From Gammaproteobacteria bacterium (lineage in GTDB: Bacteria > Pseudomonadota > Gammaproteobacteria > JAGOUN01): a stretch of 34,558 nucleotides of DNA. Position 1 is the first letter of the stretch. Every line of letters starts with the position of its first letter. The notes below the pieces were generated by a model. The model saw only the letters and a program-made list of their open reading frames with translations, did no database searches and was not told the origin of the DNA. The translations under genes were made by a program, and so were the position numbers. The DNA is taken from contig JAGOUN010000011.1 in assembly GCA_018061255.1 (NCBI GenBank), positions 1-34,558 of the forward strand. The letters are read 5' to 3'. Positions 16,144 through 24,302 of this stretch are shown piece by piece.

Positions 16144-16268
16144 TGAACTTAGTCAAGTTGTTGTGTTGATTAAGGTAAGAAACCCGCGGCAATACTGATC
16201 ATTTAACGATCAATTTATACTATAATGCTCTTTCTTAAACTCTAAGCTGGTTCTTGGACAAGACTTGC

Positions 16269-17357
16269 TTATGCCTGTCTGGAAAAGCGAAACTTATGAA
16301 GCTTTCTTTTTAGACTTAAGCGTATTCTTTTTAAAAGCGGTGTTTCCCTTTCAATATCTAATTGGCCTTGTAAGCTTATTCGAATTTTTTCTAGTTGGTA
16401 ATGGCTTGCTAATAATTCATTTGAAAATATTTTTCTTTTTTCAGGATAAAGTGTGTGGAATTTTGCATTTAATATCTGCTGTGGCGACATGTTATTGATA
16501 CCCAAATGATCAAGTACACTGTCACACTCTTTTTCTACATTTTCTAACCATGCCACTTCTTCGATGCTATATTTCTTTGCCTCAGGAGTGATTTTTATCT
16601 TCTCATAACCTGATATTTCACTTTTATTTAAGCAAGTAGTTGACGCTATTTTTTCAATAAAATTATCAAAATTTTCTACTATATCTTTTTCAAATTCTAT
16701 TATCGTATCAGCGTGGTGACGTGCAAACAGCTCGCTCAATTTTGAGACAAAATAATGCAGGTGATAAGAAGAAGTGCTGGCATCAATAATAAAAGGGAAG
16801 TGTTCATCAAGAGAGATGACTAGTTGCACAAGCCCATAGGCGTTAAATTGAAACATGTCTCGTTCATATTCTTTTGGAAGATGTGTTCGAGAAGATTTCC
16901 AAGAGTCACGAGTATTTCTTTTTATATTAATAATTTTTGCATCAGGAAAGTTTTTTGCTATCCATGGCAATCTAAAGTCAATCCTGTTGAGTTTTATAGC
17001 AATCTGTCTGTCATCTTTTTTCTGAGTTAAATAATGAAGATAGTTTTTTAATGGCTCATAAGAGTCGCTCTCTTGAAGAGTCAATCTTTCGAAAGCAAAT
17101 GTTGAGGAATAAAAGCGAGTCAAGTCAGTAAGCGAGTGATATTCTTCCCAATAATTACTAACACCGTTATGTTGTTTTTTTGGATTAATATATTGAATGC
17201 TTTCTAATAACCCTTCGTGAAGTGCTTCATAATATGCGCAATAATGCTTTGACCAATTAAAGAAATTCCACAAAAAAGTGGTTCCAGAACAAAATCGACC
17301 GGTTATAAAGATAGGATGCACTCCATACTCCTGCGCTCTTTGTAAATCAAATGACAT
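16269..17357 (-). CDS. PAPS-dependent sulfotransferase
   Basis: A 362-residue soluble-looking protein with the sulfotransferase 5'-phosphosulfate loop TGRFCSGTTFL (19-29) and a 3'-phosphate-binding segment IINIKRNTRDSWKSSR (142-157), the second feature of PAPS binding. The family is Sulfotransfer_1/3-like rather than the carbohydrate type 2 of its neighbour. The C-terminus is strongly basic (RIRLSLKRKLHKFRFSR). It follows the other sulfotransferase on the minus strand with a 55-nt overlap, so both are probably translated from one mRNA. In the glycan locus, and with the PAPS synthase and CysQ, it most likely sulfates a sugar of the glycan. The acceptor cannot be read from the sequence; a lipid or other small acceptor is possible. 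Confidence 0.82.
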   Translation of the reverse strand: MSFDLQRAQEYGVHPIFITGRFCSGTTFLWNFFNWSKHYCAYYEALHEGLLESIQYINPKKQHNGVSNYWEEYHSLTDLTRFYSSTFAFERLTLQESDSYEPLKNYLHYLTQKKDDRQIAIKLNRIDFRLPWIAKNFPDAKIINIKRNTRDSWKSSRTHLPKEYERDMFQFNAYGLVQLVISLDEHFPFIIDASTSSYHLHYFVSKLSELFARHHADTIIEFEKDIVENFDNFIEKIASTTCLNKSEISGYEKIKITPEAKKYSIEEVAWLENVEKECDSVLDHLGINNMSPQQILNAKFHTLYPEKRKIFSNELLASHYQLEKIRISLQGQLDIERETPLLKRIRLSLKRKLHKFRFSRQA

Positions 17358-18238
17358 AGTTGTTGTTTAGCTTTTATAAGCTTCACTTGGTAGTTGTTTA
17401 AAATATAAGAATAAAGTTGAATATCAAGTTGACAGTTTTTTTCCAAAAATGCCAAGGTTTCTTTGCCAGGAGTGGCTTTTTCGTTTTCTGCGCTTGGATT
17501 CACAATGCGGTTTTCTACTCTGGGTCGTTGTAGTACATCGGCCAACATGTTGGCGAGTTCATGAGTTTTATTATAAGGGACGACAGCAAGATAATTATGA
17601 TCAAAACTCTTTTTGGCTTTTTCAAGCAGATTGGGTGAGTCGTGGCAGCGTGTTAGCTGTGAACAGATGCCATTTTTTATTTTAGGGCTATTTTTTGAAA
17701 TTAATATATCAATAAACTGATCAAAATTGTTATTTTTAATGCCTTCATTATATGCATTATGGCCGGGTCTGGTTCTTAAATAGCGAAAAAAAGATTCCAG
17801 CCTATCGACAGGATGGCGCACGGAGGCGATATAAAGTGGTTTTTTGCGAAAATAGGGAAAAATTTCTAGGGGAATTATGCTATTTGACCATTTTCTTTTG
17901 GGAAAAACTTTTGCCAAGGGGGTGCCATACCAAAGATGTCCAGACAGTAGTCTGGTGTCATACAAGTGTTTGCTAAGCTCTGGATAGCGAGTATTTTTAT
18001 TTGTTTTAACTGGTTTACAAGATCTCGCATCAAACACATGCTGATCACCAAGTAATGTGCGTAAGTGTCGCACTAATGTGCTTCCCCCGCATTTTTCTAC
18101 ATGCGTATGTATAAAAACATGTCGATTAAAAAATTTTTCCTGTGGTGAGGGCACGTGTAGTTTCCTGTTATCTATTGGTTTGGGTAAAATGCTTGCATAC
18201 ATTGTTAAACCGCGCATTCTACTTAAATAAGTTCGCAT
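17303..18238 (-). CDS. Carbohydrate-type sulfotransferase (Sulfotransfer_2-like)
   Basis: A 311-residue protein with a 5'-phosphosulfate loop HTHVEKCGGSTLVRHLR (44-60) and a 3'-phosphate-binding segment SVRHPVDRLESFFRYLR (139-155). Both closely resemble heparan-sulfate 2-O type and related carbohydrate sulfotransferases of the Sulfotransfer_2 family. No signal peptide or membrane anchor is evident, so the reaction would be cytoplasmic. Start 18238 is the longest; ATG codons at residues 8 and 13 are alternatives and no ribosome-binding site settles it. The region between this gene and the divergent glycosyltransferase at 18317 is only 78 nt. It acts with the second sulfotransferase 55 nt into its 3' end. 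Confidence 0.82.
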   Translation of the reverse strand: MRTYLSRMRGLTMYASILPKPIDNRKLHVPSPQEKFFNRHVFIHTHVEKCGGSTLVRHLRTLLGDQHVFDARSCKPVKTNKNTRYPELSKHLYDTRLLSGHLWYGTPLAKVFPKRKWSNSIIPLEIFPYFRKKPLYIASVRHPVDRLESFFRYLRTRPGHNAYNEGIKNNNFDQFIDILISKNSPKIKNGICSQLTRCHDSPNLLEKAKKSFDHNYLAVVPYNKTHELANMLADVLQRPRVENRIVNPSAENEKATPGKETLAFLEKNCQLDIQLYSYILNNYQVKLIKAKQQLCHLIYKERRSMECILSL

Positions 18239-18283
18239 TTTCTATTGTTTATGCGGCGGTCTGTTTTTTTCTTTGAATTCACC

Positions 18284-18289
18284 TATAAT
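18284..18289 (+). promoter_or_regulatory. Candidate -10 box for the glycosyltransferase gene
   Basis: A perfect TATAAT lies 28 nt before the GTG at 18317. Its -35 is weak (CTGTTT at 18261-18266, 17-nt spacing), so the promoter is only a candidate. Confidence 0.35.
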
Positions 18290-18316
18290 GGTTGCTCTTT
18301 GGCATAAGGAGTGGTT

Positions 18317-19621
18317 GTGAGTAAGAAATTACATATTTGCATTGATGGGTTAAATTTGTCCTTAATGAAGCCAACAGGCATTGCCACTTATGCTCGAAAT
18401 CTTGGCGCTCGTCTACATGATATGGATTTTAAAGTCAGTGTTTTATTTGATAAAAGACTGGATGAAAGGGCTCCTGAAATACTGTATGAGTCGACTTTCT
18501 ACGAAGCAATTAACAAACTTTCTGAGAAAGAGCGGAGACCGCGACAGAGTTTTATACATTACGCTTTGATTCCTTTCTATTTCTTAAAGAGCATTTCTTA
18601 CTTCATTAGGTCTCCATTGGCCAAGGAACATACATTTTCTGGCGTTGTTGAGCAAGAAAGCATGAAAACCAGGCTCCCTGTTTTTGATACTATGTATAAT
18701 AGTTGGGGCATATATCGATTAGCGCAATGCTATTTTTTGATGTTTGGAAAATTATTACCGATACGATTGCATCCGACTCCTGATGTTATGCACTGGACCT
18801 GCCCAATTCCTGCGCGCGTTGTCGGCGCTAAAAATTATTACACGATACATGACATCATTCCGTTGCGGCTGCCATATGCGACTCAAGATAATAAAAAATT
18901 TTTCCACGATATGTTATTGCAGATTATCAAGTCTGCTGATAAGTTGATTACGGTTTCCGAGTTCTCAAAAAAAGATATTGTCACTCATCTTAAGGTTTCT
19001 CAGGAGAAAGTGATTAATACTTATCAAGATGTGTGTTTGTCAGATGCTTGGTCGTCAGATAAAATATCTTTTTCGATTAACCAACTACGAGCACAATTTA
19101 ATTTATTGCCACAAGAGTACTTTTTATTTGTTGGAGCGATTGAGCCCAAGAAGAACGTGGTGCGTTTATTAGAAGCATATTTAAGCGCTAATGTAACGCA
19201 GAAGCTGATTGTTGTTGGGTCCTTGGCATGGCAGTCTGATAAAGAACAGGAGTTGTTTAAGCAACATCAAGAGCGCGTTCTTTATTTAAGCTATGTTTCA
19301 AGTGATGCTCTCAGTATTCTATTGCGACATGCACGCGCGTTAGTTTTTCCTTCTATTTTTGAGGGTTTTGGATTGCCAGTGATTGAAGCGATGTCGCTAG
19401 GATTGCCTGTAATTACTTCTAATGTCAGTAGCCTGCCAGAGATTGCAGGGAATTCTGCGTACTTTGTGAATCCTCATAATGTTGGTGAAATTGCAGTGGC
19501 AATTCATCGCTTGTCGACAGATGATGCATTGTGTTCGTCACTTTCTGAAAAAGGCAAAGAGCGTGTAAAGTTTTTTAGTAGTGAAGCGTATGCTGAGCGT
19601 CTTAAGGCGGTGTATGATTGA
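18317..19621 (+). CDS. GT4-family glycosyltransferase
   Basis: A 434-residue glycosyltransferase. The N-terminus ICIDGLNLSLMKPTGIATYA and the central YTIHDIIPLR form the acceptor and hinge region; the donor domain has FVGAIEPKKNVVRLLEAY and FEGFGLPVIEAMSLGLPVI (about 346-364). These are the hallmarks of mannosyl/rhamnosyltransferases of WbpY/MtfB-like type, close to the GT4 encoded next to it. GTG 18317 is chosen because AAGGAG (18306-18311) ends 5 nt before it; GTG 18311 would overlap its own ribosome-binding site. It is divergent from the sulfotransferases and convergent with the minus-strand glycosyltransferase, with which it overlaps by 20 nt. An insertion of about 60 residues near 75-135 (basic and hydrophobic, IPFYFLKSISYFI) is longer than in its neighbour. 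Confidence 0.88.
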   Translation: MSKKLHICIDGLNLSLMKPTGIATYARNLGARLHDMDFKVSVLFDKRLDERAPEILYESTFYEAINKLSEKERRPRQSFIHYALIPFYFLKSISYFIRSPLAKEHTFSGVVEQESMKTRLPVFDTMYNSWGIYRLAQCYFLMFGKLLPIRLHPTPDVMHWTCPIPARVVGAKNYYTIHDIIPLRLPYATQDNKKFFHDMLLQIIKSADKLITVSEFSKKDIVTHLKVSQEKVINTYQDVCLSDAWSSDKISFSINQLRAQFNLLPQEYFLFVGAIEPKKNVVRLLEAYLSANVTQKLIVVGSLAWQSDKEQELFKQHQERVLYLSYVSSDALSILLRHARALVFPSIFEGFGLPVIEAMSLGLPVITSNVSSLPEIAGNSAYFVNPHNVGEIAVAIHRLSTDDALCSSLSEKGKERVKFFSSEAYAERLKAVYD

Positions 19622-20783
19622 TTTTCTTATAAACATCGAATAATTTTTTAGAAAAATTTTCCCATGAGAATTTTTTTGCTTGTGTAAGTGAGCGCTGTAC
19701 TTGGTCTGTGTATATTGCATCATTGGCGGTGAGTATTTCTTCCATGGCAAGGGCAATTTCAGATTCATTGAGCGGGTTGACTAATATACCCGCTTTCCCA
19801 CAAACTTCTGGCAGACTACTAACATTAGAAGTGATGACTGGGAGGCCAGATTGCATTGCTTCTAAAACAGGAAGTCCAAAACCTTCGTACAGTGAAGGAT
19901 AAACAAATGCTTTAGCCGCTGAGTAAAGATGAAAAAGTGTTTTTTCATCTACGTAACGTAATAACAAAATGGTTGATGATTGGCTTTCATTGATTAAGGT
20001 TAACAATTCTTCGTATAGCCATCCTTTATTTCCAACCAATACCAGCGGATATTTTTTCTGCATGCTGTTGGGTAGTGTTTGGTAAGCGTTAATTAATCGA
20101 ATAAGATTTTTTCTAGGCTCTAGTGTGGCAACACAAAGTAGAAATTGTTTGTAAACTAATGAGAATTTTTCAAGACAAACCTGTACTTCATTTTTTGGTC
20201 TTGGCATGAAATTTTCGTTGGCACCTGGAGGAATAATATGTATTTTTTTTTCAGGAATGTTAAGCAGGGAAACTGTTTGATCTTTAATAAACTGACATGA
20301 GACGATTAGTGCATCTGCTTTTTGCATGCCGCGCCGCATTTGCTGTTGCAGAAATTTTGCGCGGCCTTTGGGAAGAAATTCTGGGCAAGAAAACATTGAA
20401 ATGTCGTGAATGGTTAAAATTTTATATCCATCATGCGGAAGAAAAACGAAATTAGGCTCGTGATAAAGATAGTCTTTAGTCAGTTTTTTAAGCTTGAAAT
20501 AATGTCGACAGTTATACTGCCATTGAATGATGGTGCGCGCAAAAGCAAACTGATTAATTATTTCAATGAGCGCCCCTTTCCATGCAGGAGCTTTTTTTGG
20601 CGCCTCGGTAAATTGTGAGCATACTTCAAGAATTTCTTGTTTAGACAGTAAGATGTTATGACGGCAAGCAATGATTTCTACCTCCGGATAGTGATGAATC
20701 ATCGCCAAAACCATGTTTTGTGTGTAATACCCTATGCCTGTCATCGGTGCGCGAATACAGTCAAGGTTATAGATAATTTTCAT
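19602..20783 (-). CDS. GT4-family glycosyltransferase
   Basis: A 393-residue glycosyltransferase, paralogous to the convergent gene before it. The start is the ATG at 20783, giving MKIIYNLDCIRAPMTGIGYY, the typical N-terminus; the longer frame to 20909 adds 42 residues without family features. KILTIHDISMF and CVATLEPRKNLIRLINAY match their counterparts in the neighbour, as does YEGFGLPVLEAMQSGLPVI (about 295-313), followed by TSNVSSLPE, identical in both proteins. It is probably another mannosyl- or related sugar transferase of the same glycan. It diverges from the next GT4 gene across a 176-nt gap, and no ribosome-binding site is obvious before 20783. Confidence 0.88.
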   Translation of the reverse strand: MKIIYNLDCIRAPMTGIGYYTQNMVLAMIHHYPEVEIIACRHNILLSKQEILEVCSQFTEAPKKAPAWKGALIEIINQFAFARTIIQWQYNCRHYFKLKKLTKDYLYHEPNFVFLPHDGYKILTIHDISMFSCPEFLPKGRAKFLQQQMRRGMQKADALIVSCQFIKDQTVSLLNIPEKKIHIIPPGANENFMPRPKNEVQVCLEKFSLVYKQFLLCVATLEPRKNLIRLINAYQTLPNSMQKKYPLVLVGNKGWLYEELLTLINESQSSTILLLRYVDEKTLFHLYSAAKAFVYPSLYEGFGLPVLEAMQSGLPVITSNVSSLPEVCGKAGILVNPLNESEIALAMEEILTANDAIYTDQVQRSLTQAKKFSWENFSKKLFDVYKKINHTPP

Positions 20784-20900
20784 GCAGCTGAGTTTGTATG
20801 TTGAGATGACCCAGGATAAACACCTCGTGGAATATTGTCTAGTATGTGTCGTACAAAGTGAAGCTGAGATTTTTTCGGCTGGCCTTGCGCCTAAAATCTC

Positions 20901-20929
20901 TTGTCGCAACTTCCATGCTTAGGTAAGAT
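20901..20929 (+). promoter_or_regulatory. Candidate promoter for the GT4 / GT-C gene pair
   Basis: TTGTCG (20901-20906) and TAAGAT (20924-20929) are 17 nt apart, about 30 nt upstream of the ATG at 20960. Each matches the consensus in four of six bases. Confidence 0.4.
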
Positions 20930-20959
20930 CTAGCCCTCTTTCTAAAAAGGATCCTCTAA

Positions 20960-22081
20960 ATGAAAACTGCCATCGTTGTCGATTGGCTGGTGGTTTACGC
21001 TGGTGCGGAGCGTGTCATTGAGCAAATGATCGCGTGTTTCCCAGACGCGGATGTATTTGCAGTGGTTGATTTTTTGCCAGAAAAGCAGCGGGCTTTTTTG
21101 CAAGGTAAAACAGTCATCACTACTATGATACAGCGATTACCATTTGCTAAACGTTGGTATAGGCATTATCTGCCATTAATGCCTTTGGCGATTGAGCAAC
21201 TGGATTTATCTGCATATGACCTGGTGTTATCCAGTTCGCATGCGGTAGCGAAAGGCGTCATCACCGGCCCGGATCAACGACATATCAGTTATGTGCATTC
21301 GCCTATGCGTTATGCTTGGGATTTGCAGCACCAATATTTACAGGAATCCAATTTAGACCAGGGATTAAAGTCATGGATAACGCGTTACTTATTACATCGC
21401 TTGCGATTATGGGATTATGCCAGCGCAGCCAGAGTAGACGAATTTTTGTGTAACTCACATTATATTGCCCGGCGCATTGAGCGTGTGTATAGACGATCAG
21501 CCGCCGTTATTTATCCGCCAGTCAATATAGAAAACTGCATTTTTTCAGCGAAAAAAGAAAATTTTTATGTCACAGCTTCACGCATGGTGCCTTATAAAAA
21601 GATGACGCTGATTGCTCAAGCGTTTAAAGCGATGCCAGAAAAACGTTTAGTAATGATTGGTGATGGTCCAGAGTTAGAGCGGGTGAAGGCAGTAGGGGCG
21701 AATAATGTCGAGATTCTAGGTTATCAGGAAACGTCGTCATTAATGAGTTATTTATCTAGGGCGCGAGCTTTTGTGTTTGCAGGAATGGAAGATTTTGGCA
21801 TCACCTTAGTTGAAGCGCTAGCCTGTGGCACGCCAGTTATTGCGTTTGGCCAGGGAGGCGCTACAGAAATAGTACAGGATGGTAGTCAAGGATCTGCTGC
21901 AAACGGCGTGCTTTATTCGCAGCAAACAGTTGCAGCCATTATTGATGCTGTGCAGCGTTTTGAGCAAACTTCTTTTTGTGCAGAAGCTTGTGCAGAAAGT
22001 GCGAAAAAATTTAGTGTTAATCAGTTCACAGAACAATTAAGAGATTTTGTCAGTCATGCAGTACAAAAAAAGCTCCATTAA
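20960..22081 (+). CDS. GT4-family glycosyltransferase (probable mannosyltransferase)
   Basis: A 373-residue glycosyltransferase. KTAIVVDWLVVYAGAERVI at the N-terminus, the SSSHAVAKGVI motif, and YVHSPMRYAWDLQHQYL in the middle are distinctive of GDP-mannose-using O-antigen GT4 enzymes (WbaZ-like). The donor domain has VTASRMVPYKKMTLI, IGDGPELE and GMEDFGITLVEALACGTPVI (about 275-294). AAAAGGA precedes the ATG by 9 nt. Its 3' end overlaps the GT-C gene by 26 nt, so they are probably expressed together. It fits with manC in the same locus. Confidence 0.88.
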   Translation: MKTAIVVDWLVVYAGAERVIEQMIACFPDADVFAVVDFLPEKQRAFLQGKTVITTMIQRLPFAKRWYRHYLPLMPLAIEQLDLSAYDLVLSSSHAVAKGVITGPDQRHISYVHSPMRYAWDLQHQYLQESNLDQGLKSWITRYLLHRLRLWDYASAARVDEFLCNSHYIARRIERVYRRSAAVIYPPVNIENCIFSAKKENFYVTASRMVPYKKMTLIAQAFKAMPEKRLVMIGDGPELERVKAVGANNVEILGYQETSSLMSYLSRARAFVFAGMEDFGITLVEALACGTPVIAFGQGGATEIVQDGSQGSAANGVLYSQQTVAAIIDAVQRFEQTSFCAEACAESAKKFSVNQFTEQLRDFVSHAVQKKLH

Positions 22082-23684
22082 ACCCTATTTTATACTTGTT
22101 CTTGCGACAATATTGCTTTATGTGTGGCAGTTACATTTATACCCAATGATTAACCCTGATGGCGTTATTTATATACAAGCTGCCGCTGCTTATTTAAAAG
22201 GCGGGATGCAGTCGGCGGTTGCCGTCAACGCTCAAGCGAGGTGGCCGTTTTATTCCATGCTTATTGCGGGCGTATATTCCTTAACGGGTTTAACTATGTT
22301 TGCCGCAGAGCGAGTTTTGGACGTCACTTTAATTTGCGTGAGCGCTGGATTTTTTCTTTTTTTGGTGAGCCTATTTTCTCGGCATAGACATGCTGCTTGG
22401 TGGGCAATTTTAATTTGGTTAACGTATCATTCGTATATTAAATGGTGGCCAGTCGTTGTGCGCGACCATGGTTTTGTTACTTGTTTATTGATGTCATTTT
22501 TTTGTTATTACCGTTATACATTGACCTACCGCTTTTTCTGGGCGCTTGCGTGGACTGTTTCTATTATATTGGCCGAATTTTTTCGTATTGAAGCAATGCT
22601 CTATTTGTTATTAATCCCTTTTTCTATTTTTTTTGTAAAAAATATTACATTGAAGCAGAAAATAGTATATTGGTTGAAATTAAATGTCTTAACCTTGGTT
22701 GCCGGTATTTGTATTGCTATGTTGTTTGCAAATAAAACGTTGACGTCGGATAGCTTGCGATTTGGTTACATGTGGCAAGAGTTCTCACTGTTTTTTTCTA
22801 CAATGTCTAATGGATTTATACAGCGCTATCAAATTATTCGTCACAGTATTTTTTACCAAGAAAATGATTTTGCAGTCTATGTTTTGTTGTTTTCTTATAT
22901 GCTTGTCTTTGTTTCATATGTTGTTTCTCAGGTGAGCTTAGCGGCAGTGTTTCCGCTGTTGTTTATTAAAGATGCTTGGCGAAAACTTGATAACAACATG
23001 TGGCGACAGTCATTTCCGATTTATCTTACTGTTACCTGTTGTATCCCATTGTTTTTCTTTGTAGAACATGTATTTCTTAATGGCCGCTATTTAGTGCCAT
23101 TAGGGATATTTATTTTATTATTTATTGCAAGTGTTCTGCCGCATATAGTTGAGTCACTATGTGGCCGAAAAAAAATGCTCGTTGTAGGCTTGATGAGCAT
23201 TTTATTTGCCGTTAATTTAATTGCCAGTTTATTCCATTTTGGTCATGCTAACCGAGATGAGTTCGTTATGGGTCAGTGGCTAAAAGAGCGTTATCCTAAT
23301 AAAACGATTTTTACTAATAACAAGGGCATTCTTTTTCATGACAGTTCATCTCCGGATTATCAAAATGGTGCTGTGCGCGAAATATGGGTAAAAGGTAATG
23401 AGGATAGCAAGGCTCTCTGGTTTAGGAAAAATGATGTATGGTGCCAATATGATTTTCTAGTGTTGGTGGTTCCTGTAGAAAGAATGGAACAGCAGAGTAA
23501 GCTATTCATAGAGCTACAAAACCAAAACGCGATCGGTTCGGTGATCAAGCGCTATAAGCGAAAATTTCATGGGGAATATATTGTGGTTGCGCCTATTTTT
23601 TCTCAGGGATGCAGGGCCATGATTGAGGCGGATCGCGATCGCAGCAGATCAATTTCAAAACGCAATATGCTCGTAAATACCTGA
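22056..23684 (+). CDS. Membrane glycosyltransferase, GT-C-like (PMT/ArnT type)
   Basis: A 542-residue protein with about ten hydrophobic helices and a soluble C-terminal region (from about 400), the layout of lipid-phosphate-dependent GT-C transferases. The first periplasmic loop carries INPDGVIYIQAAAAYLKGG, the acidic position that holds the donor in this fold; WPFYSMLIAG then marks the second helix. It probably adds a sugar from a polyprenyl-phosphate donor on the periplasmic side, but no donor-making synthase is evident in the window. ATG 22056 overlaps the preceding gene by 26 nt; the in-frame TTG at 22047 would add three residues. The family link rests on topology and one motif, so the exact function is open. 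Confidence 0.7.
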   Translation: MQYKKSSIKPYFILVLATILLYVWQLHLYPMINPDGVIYIQAAAAYLKGGMQSAVAVNAQARWPFYSMLIAGVYSLTGLTMFAAERVLDVTLICVSAGFFLFLVSLFSRHRHAAWWAILIWLTYHSYIKWWPVVVRDHGFVTCLLMSFFCYYRYTLTYRFFWALAWTVSIILAEFFRIEAMLYLLLIPFSIFFVKNITLKQKIVYWLKLNVLTLVAGICIAMLFANKTLTSDSLRFGYMWQEFSLFFSTMSNGFIQRYQIIRHSIFYQENDFAVYVLLFSYMLVFVSYVVSQVSLAAVFPLLFIKDAWRKLDNNMWRQSFPIYLTVTCCIPLFFFVEHVFLNGRYLVPLGIFILLFIASVLPHIVESLCGRKKMLVVGLMSILFAVNLIASLFHFGHANRDEFVMGQWLKERYPNKTIFTNNKGILFHDSSSPDYQNGAVREIWVKGNEDSKALWFRKNDVWCQYDFLVLVVPVERMEQQSKLFIELQNQNAIGSVIKRYKRKFHGEYIVVAPIFSQGCRAMIEADRDRSRSISKRNMLVNT

Positions 23685-23717
23685 AGCCTGTAAAAAATAG
23701 TTGATTGTCGAGGGCGC

Positions 23718-23745
23718 TTGTCGTAAGGTAATTGCCAATTATACT
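23718..23745 (+). promoter_or_regulatory. Candidate promoter of rppH-ptsP
   Basis: TTGTCG (23718-23723) and TATACT (23740-23745) are 16 nt apart. The start codon follows 17 nt after the -10 box, so the leader would be short. Confidence 0.35.
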
Positions 23746-23761
23746 TTATATCGGGGTCGTT

Positions 23762-24289
23762 GTGATTGATCCTGCAGGGTACCGCGCTGGCGTTGCCATC
23801 ATCATTTTCAATCGGCAAAAAAAGCTTTTTTGGGCGAAAAGAGTACGTCAGAATGCCTGGCAATTTCCTCAAGGGGGGATTAACGAAGGTGAGGCGCTTA
23901 AACAGACCATGTTTAGAGAGCTGAAGGAAGAGACTGGTCTTGACCCTGAAGATGTCAAAGTTGTGACCATCTCTAAGCAATGGTTGTATTATCGTCTTCC
24001 TAAGCATTTGATTCGTCATCGCTCGGAGCCCTTGTGTATAGGGCAAAAACAGAAGTGGTTTTTGTTAAAATTTGTGGGCGATGAAACCAAATTTAATTTT
24101 AATTTATCAGAGAAGCCCGAATTCGATGATTGGCAGTGGGTGAGTTATTGGCAGCCTATGAAAGAAGTTATTTTGTTCAAAAAACAAGTTTATCATAAAG
24201 CATTGAAAGCTTTTGCGCCTTACGTATTTCGTCACAAAACTGGGGCAATAGAGAAAAAACAAGAACCGCCGCCATCTTCAGGCGAGTAA
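23762..24289 (+). CDS. rppH: RNA pyrophosphohydrolase
   Basis: A Nudix hydrolase that removes pyrophosphate from 5'-triphosphate RNA and so starts RNase E-dependent decay. The start is GTG 23762, which yields MIDPAGYRAGVAIIIFN, the family N-terminus, and a 175-residue protein like the E. coli one (176); the longer frame from 23732 adds ten unrelated residues. WQFPQGGINEGE with FRELKEETGL is the Nudix box. The C-terminal half has QKWFLLKF and EFDDWQWVSYWQP as expected for RppH. It leads directly to ptsP 13 nt downstream, an arrangement conserved in gammaproteobacteria. Confidence 0.93.
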   Translation: MIDPAGYRAGVAIIIFNRQKKLFWAKRVRQNAWQFPQGGINEGEALKQTMFRELKEETGLDPEDVKVVTISKQWLYYRLPKHLIRHRSEPLCIGQKQKWFLLKFVGDETKFNFNLSEKPEFDDWQWVSYWQPMKEVILFKKQVYHKALKAFAPYVFRHKTGAIEKKQEPPPSSGE

Positions 24290-24302
24290 TGGACTGAGAA
24301 AT

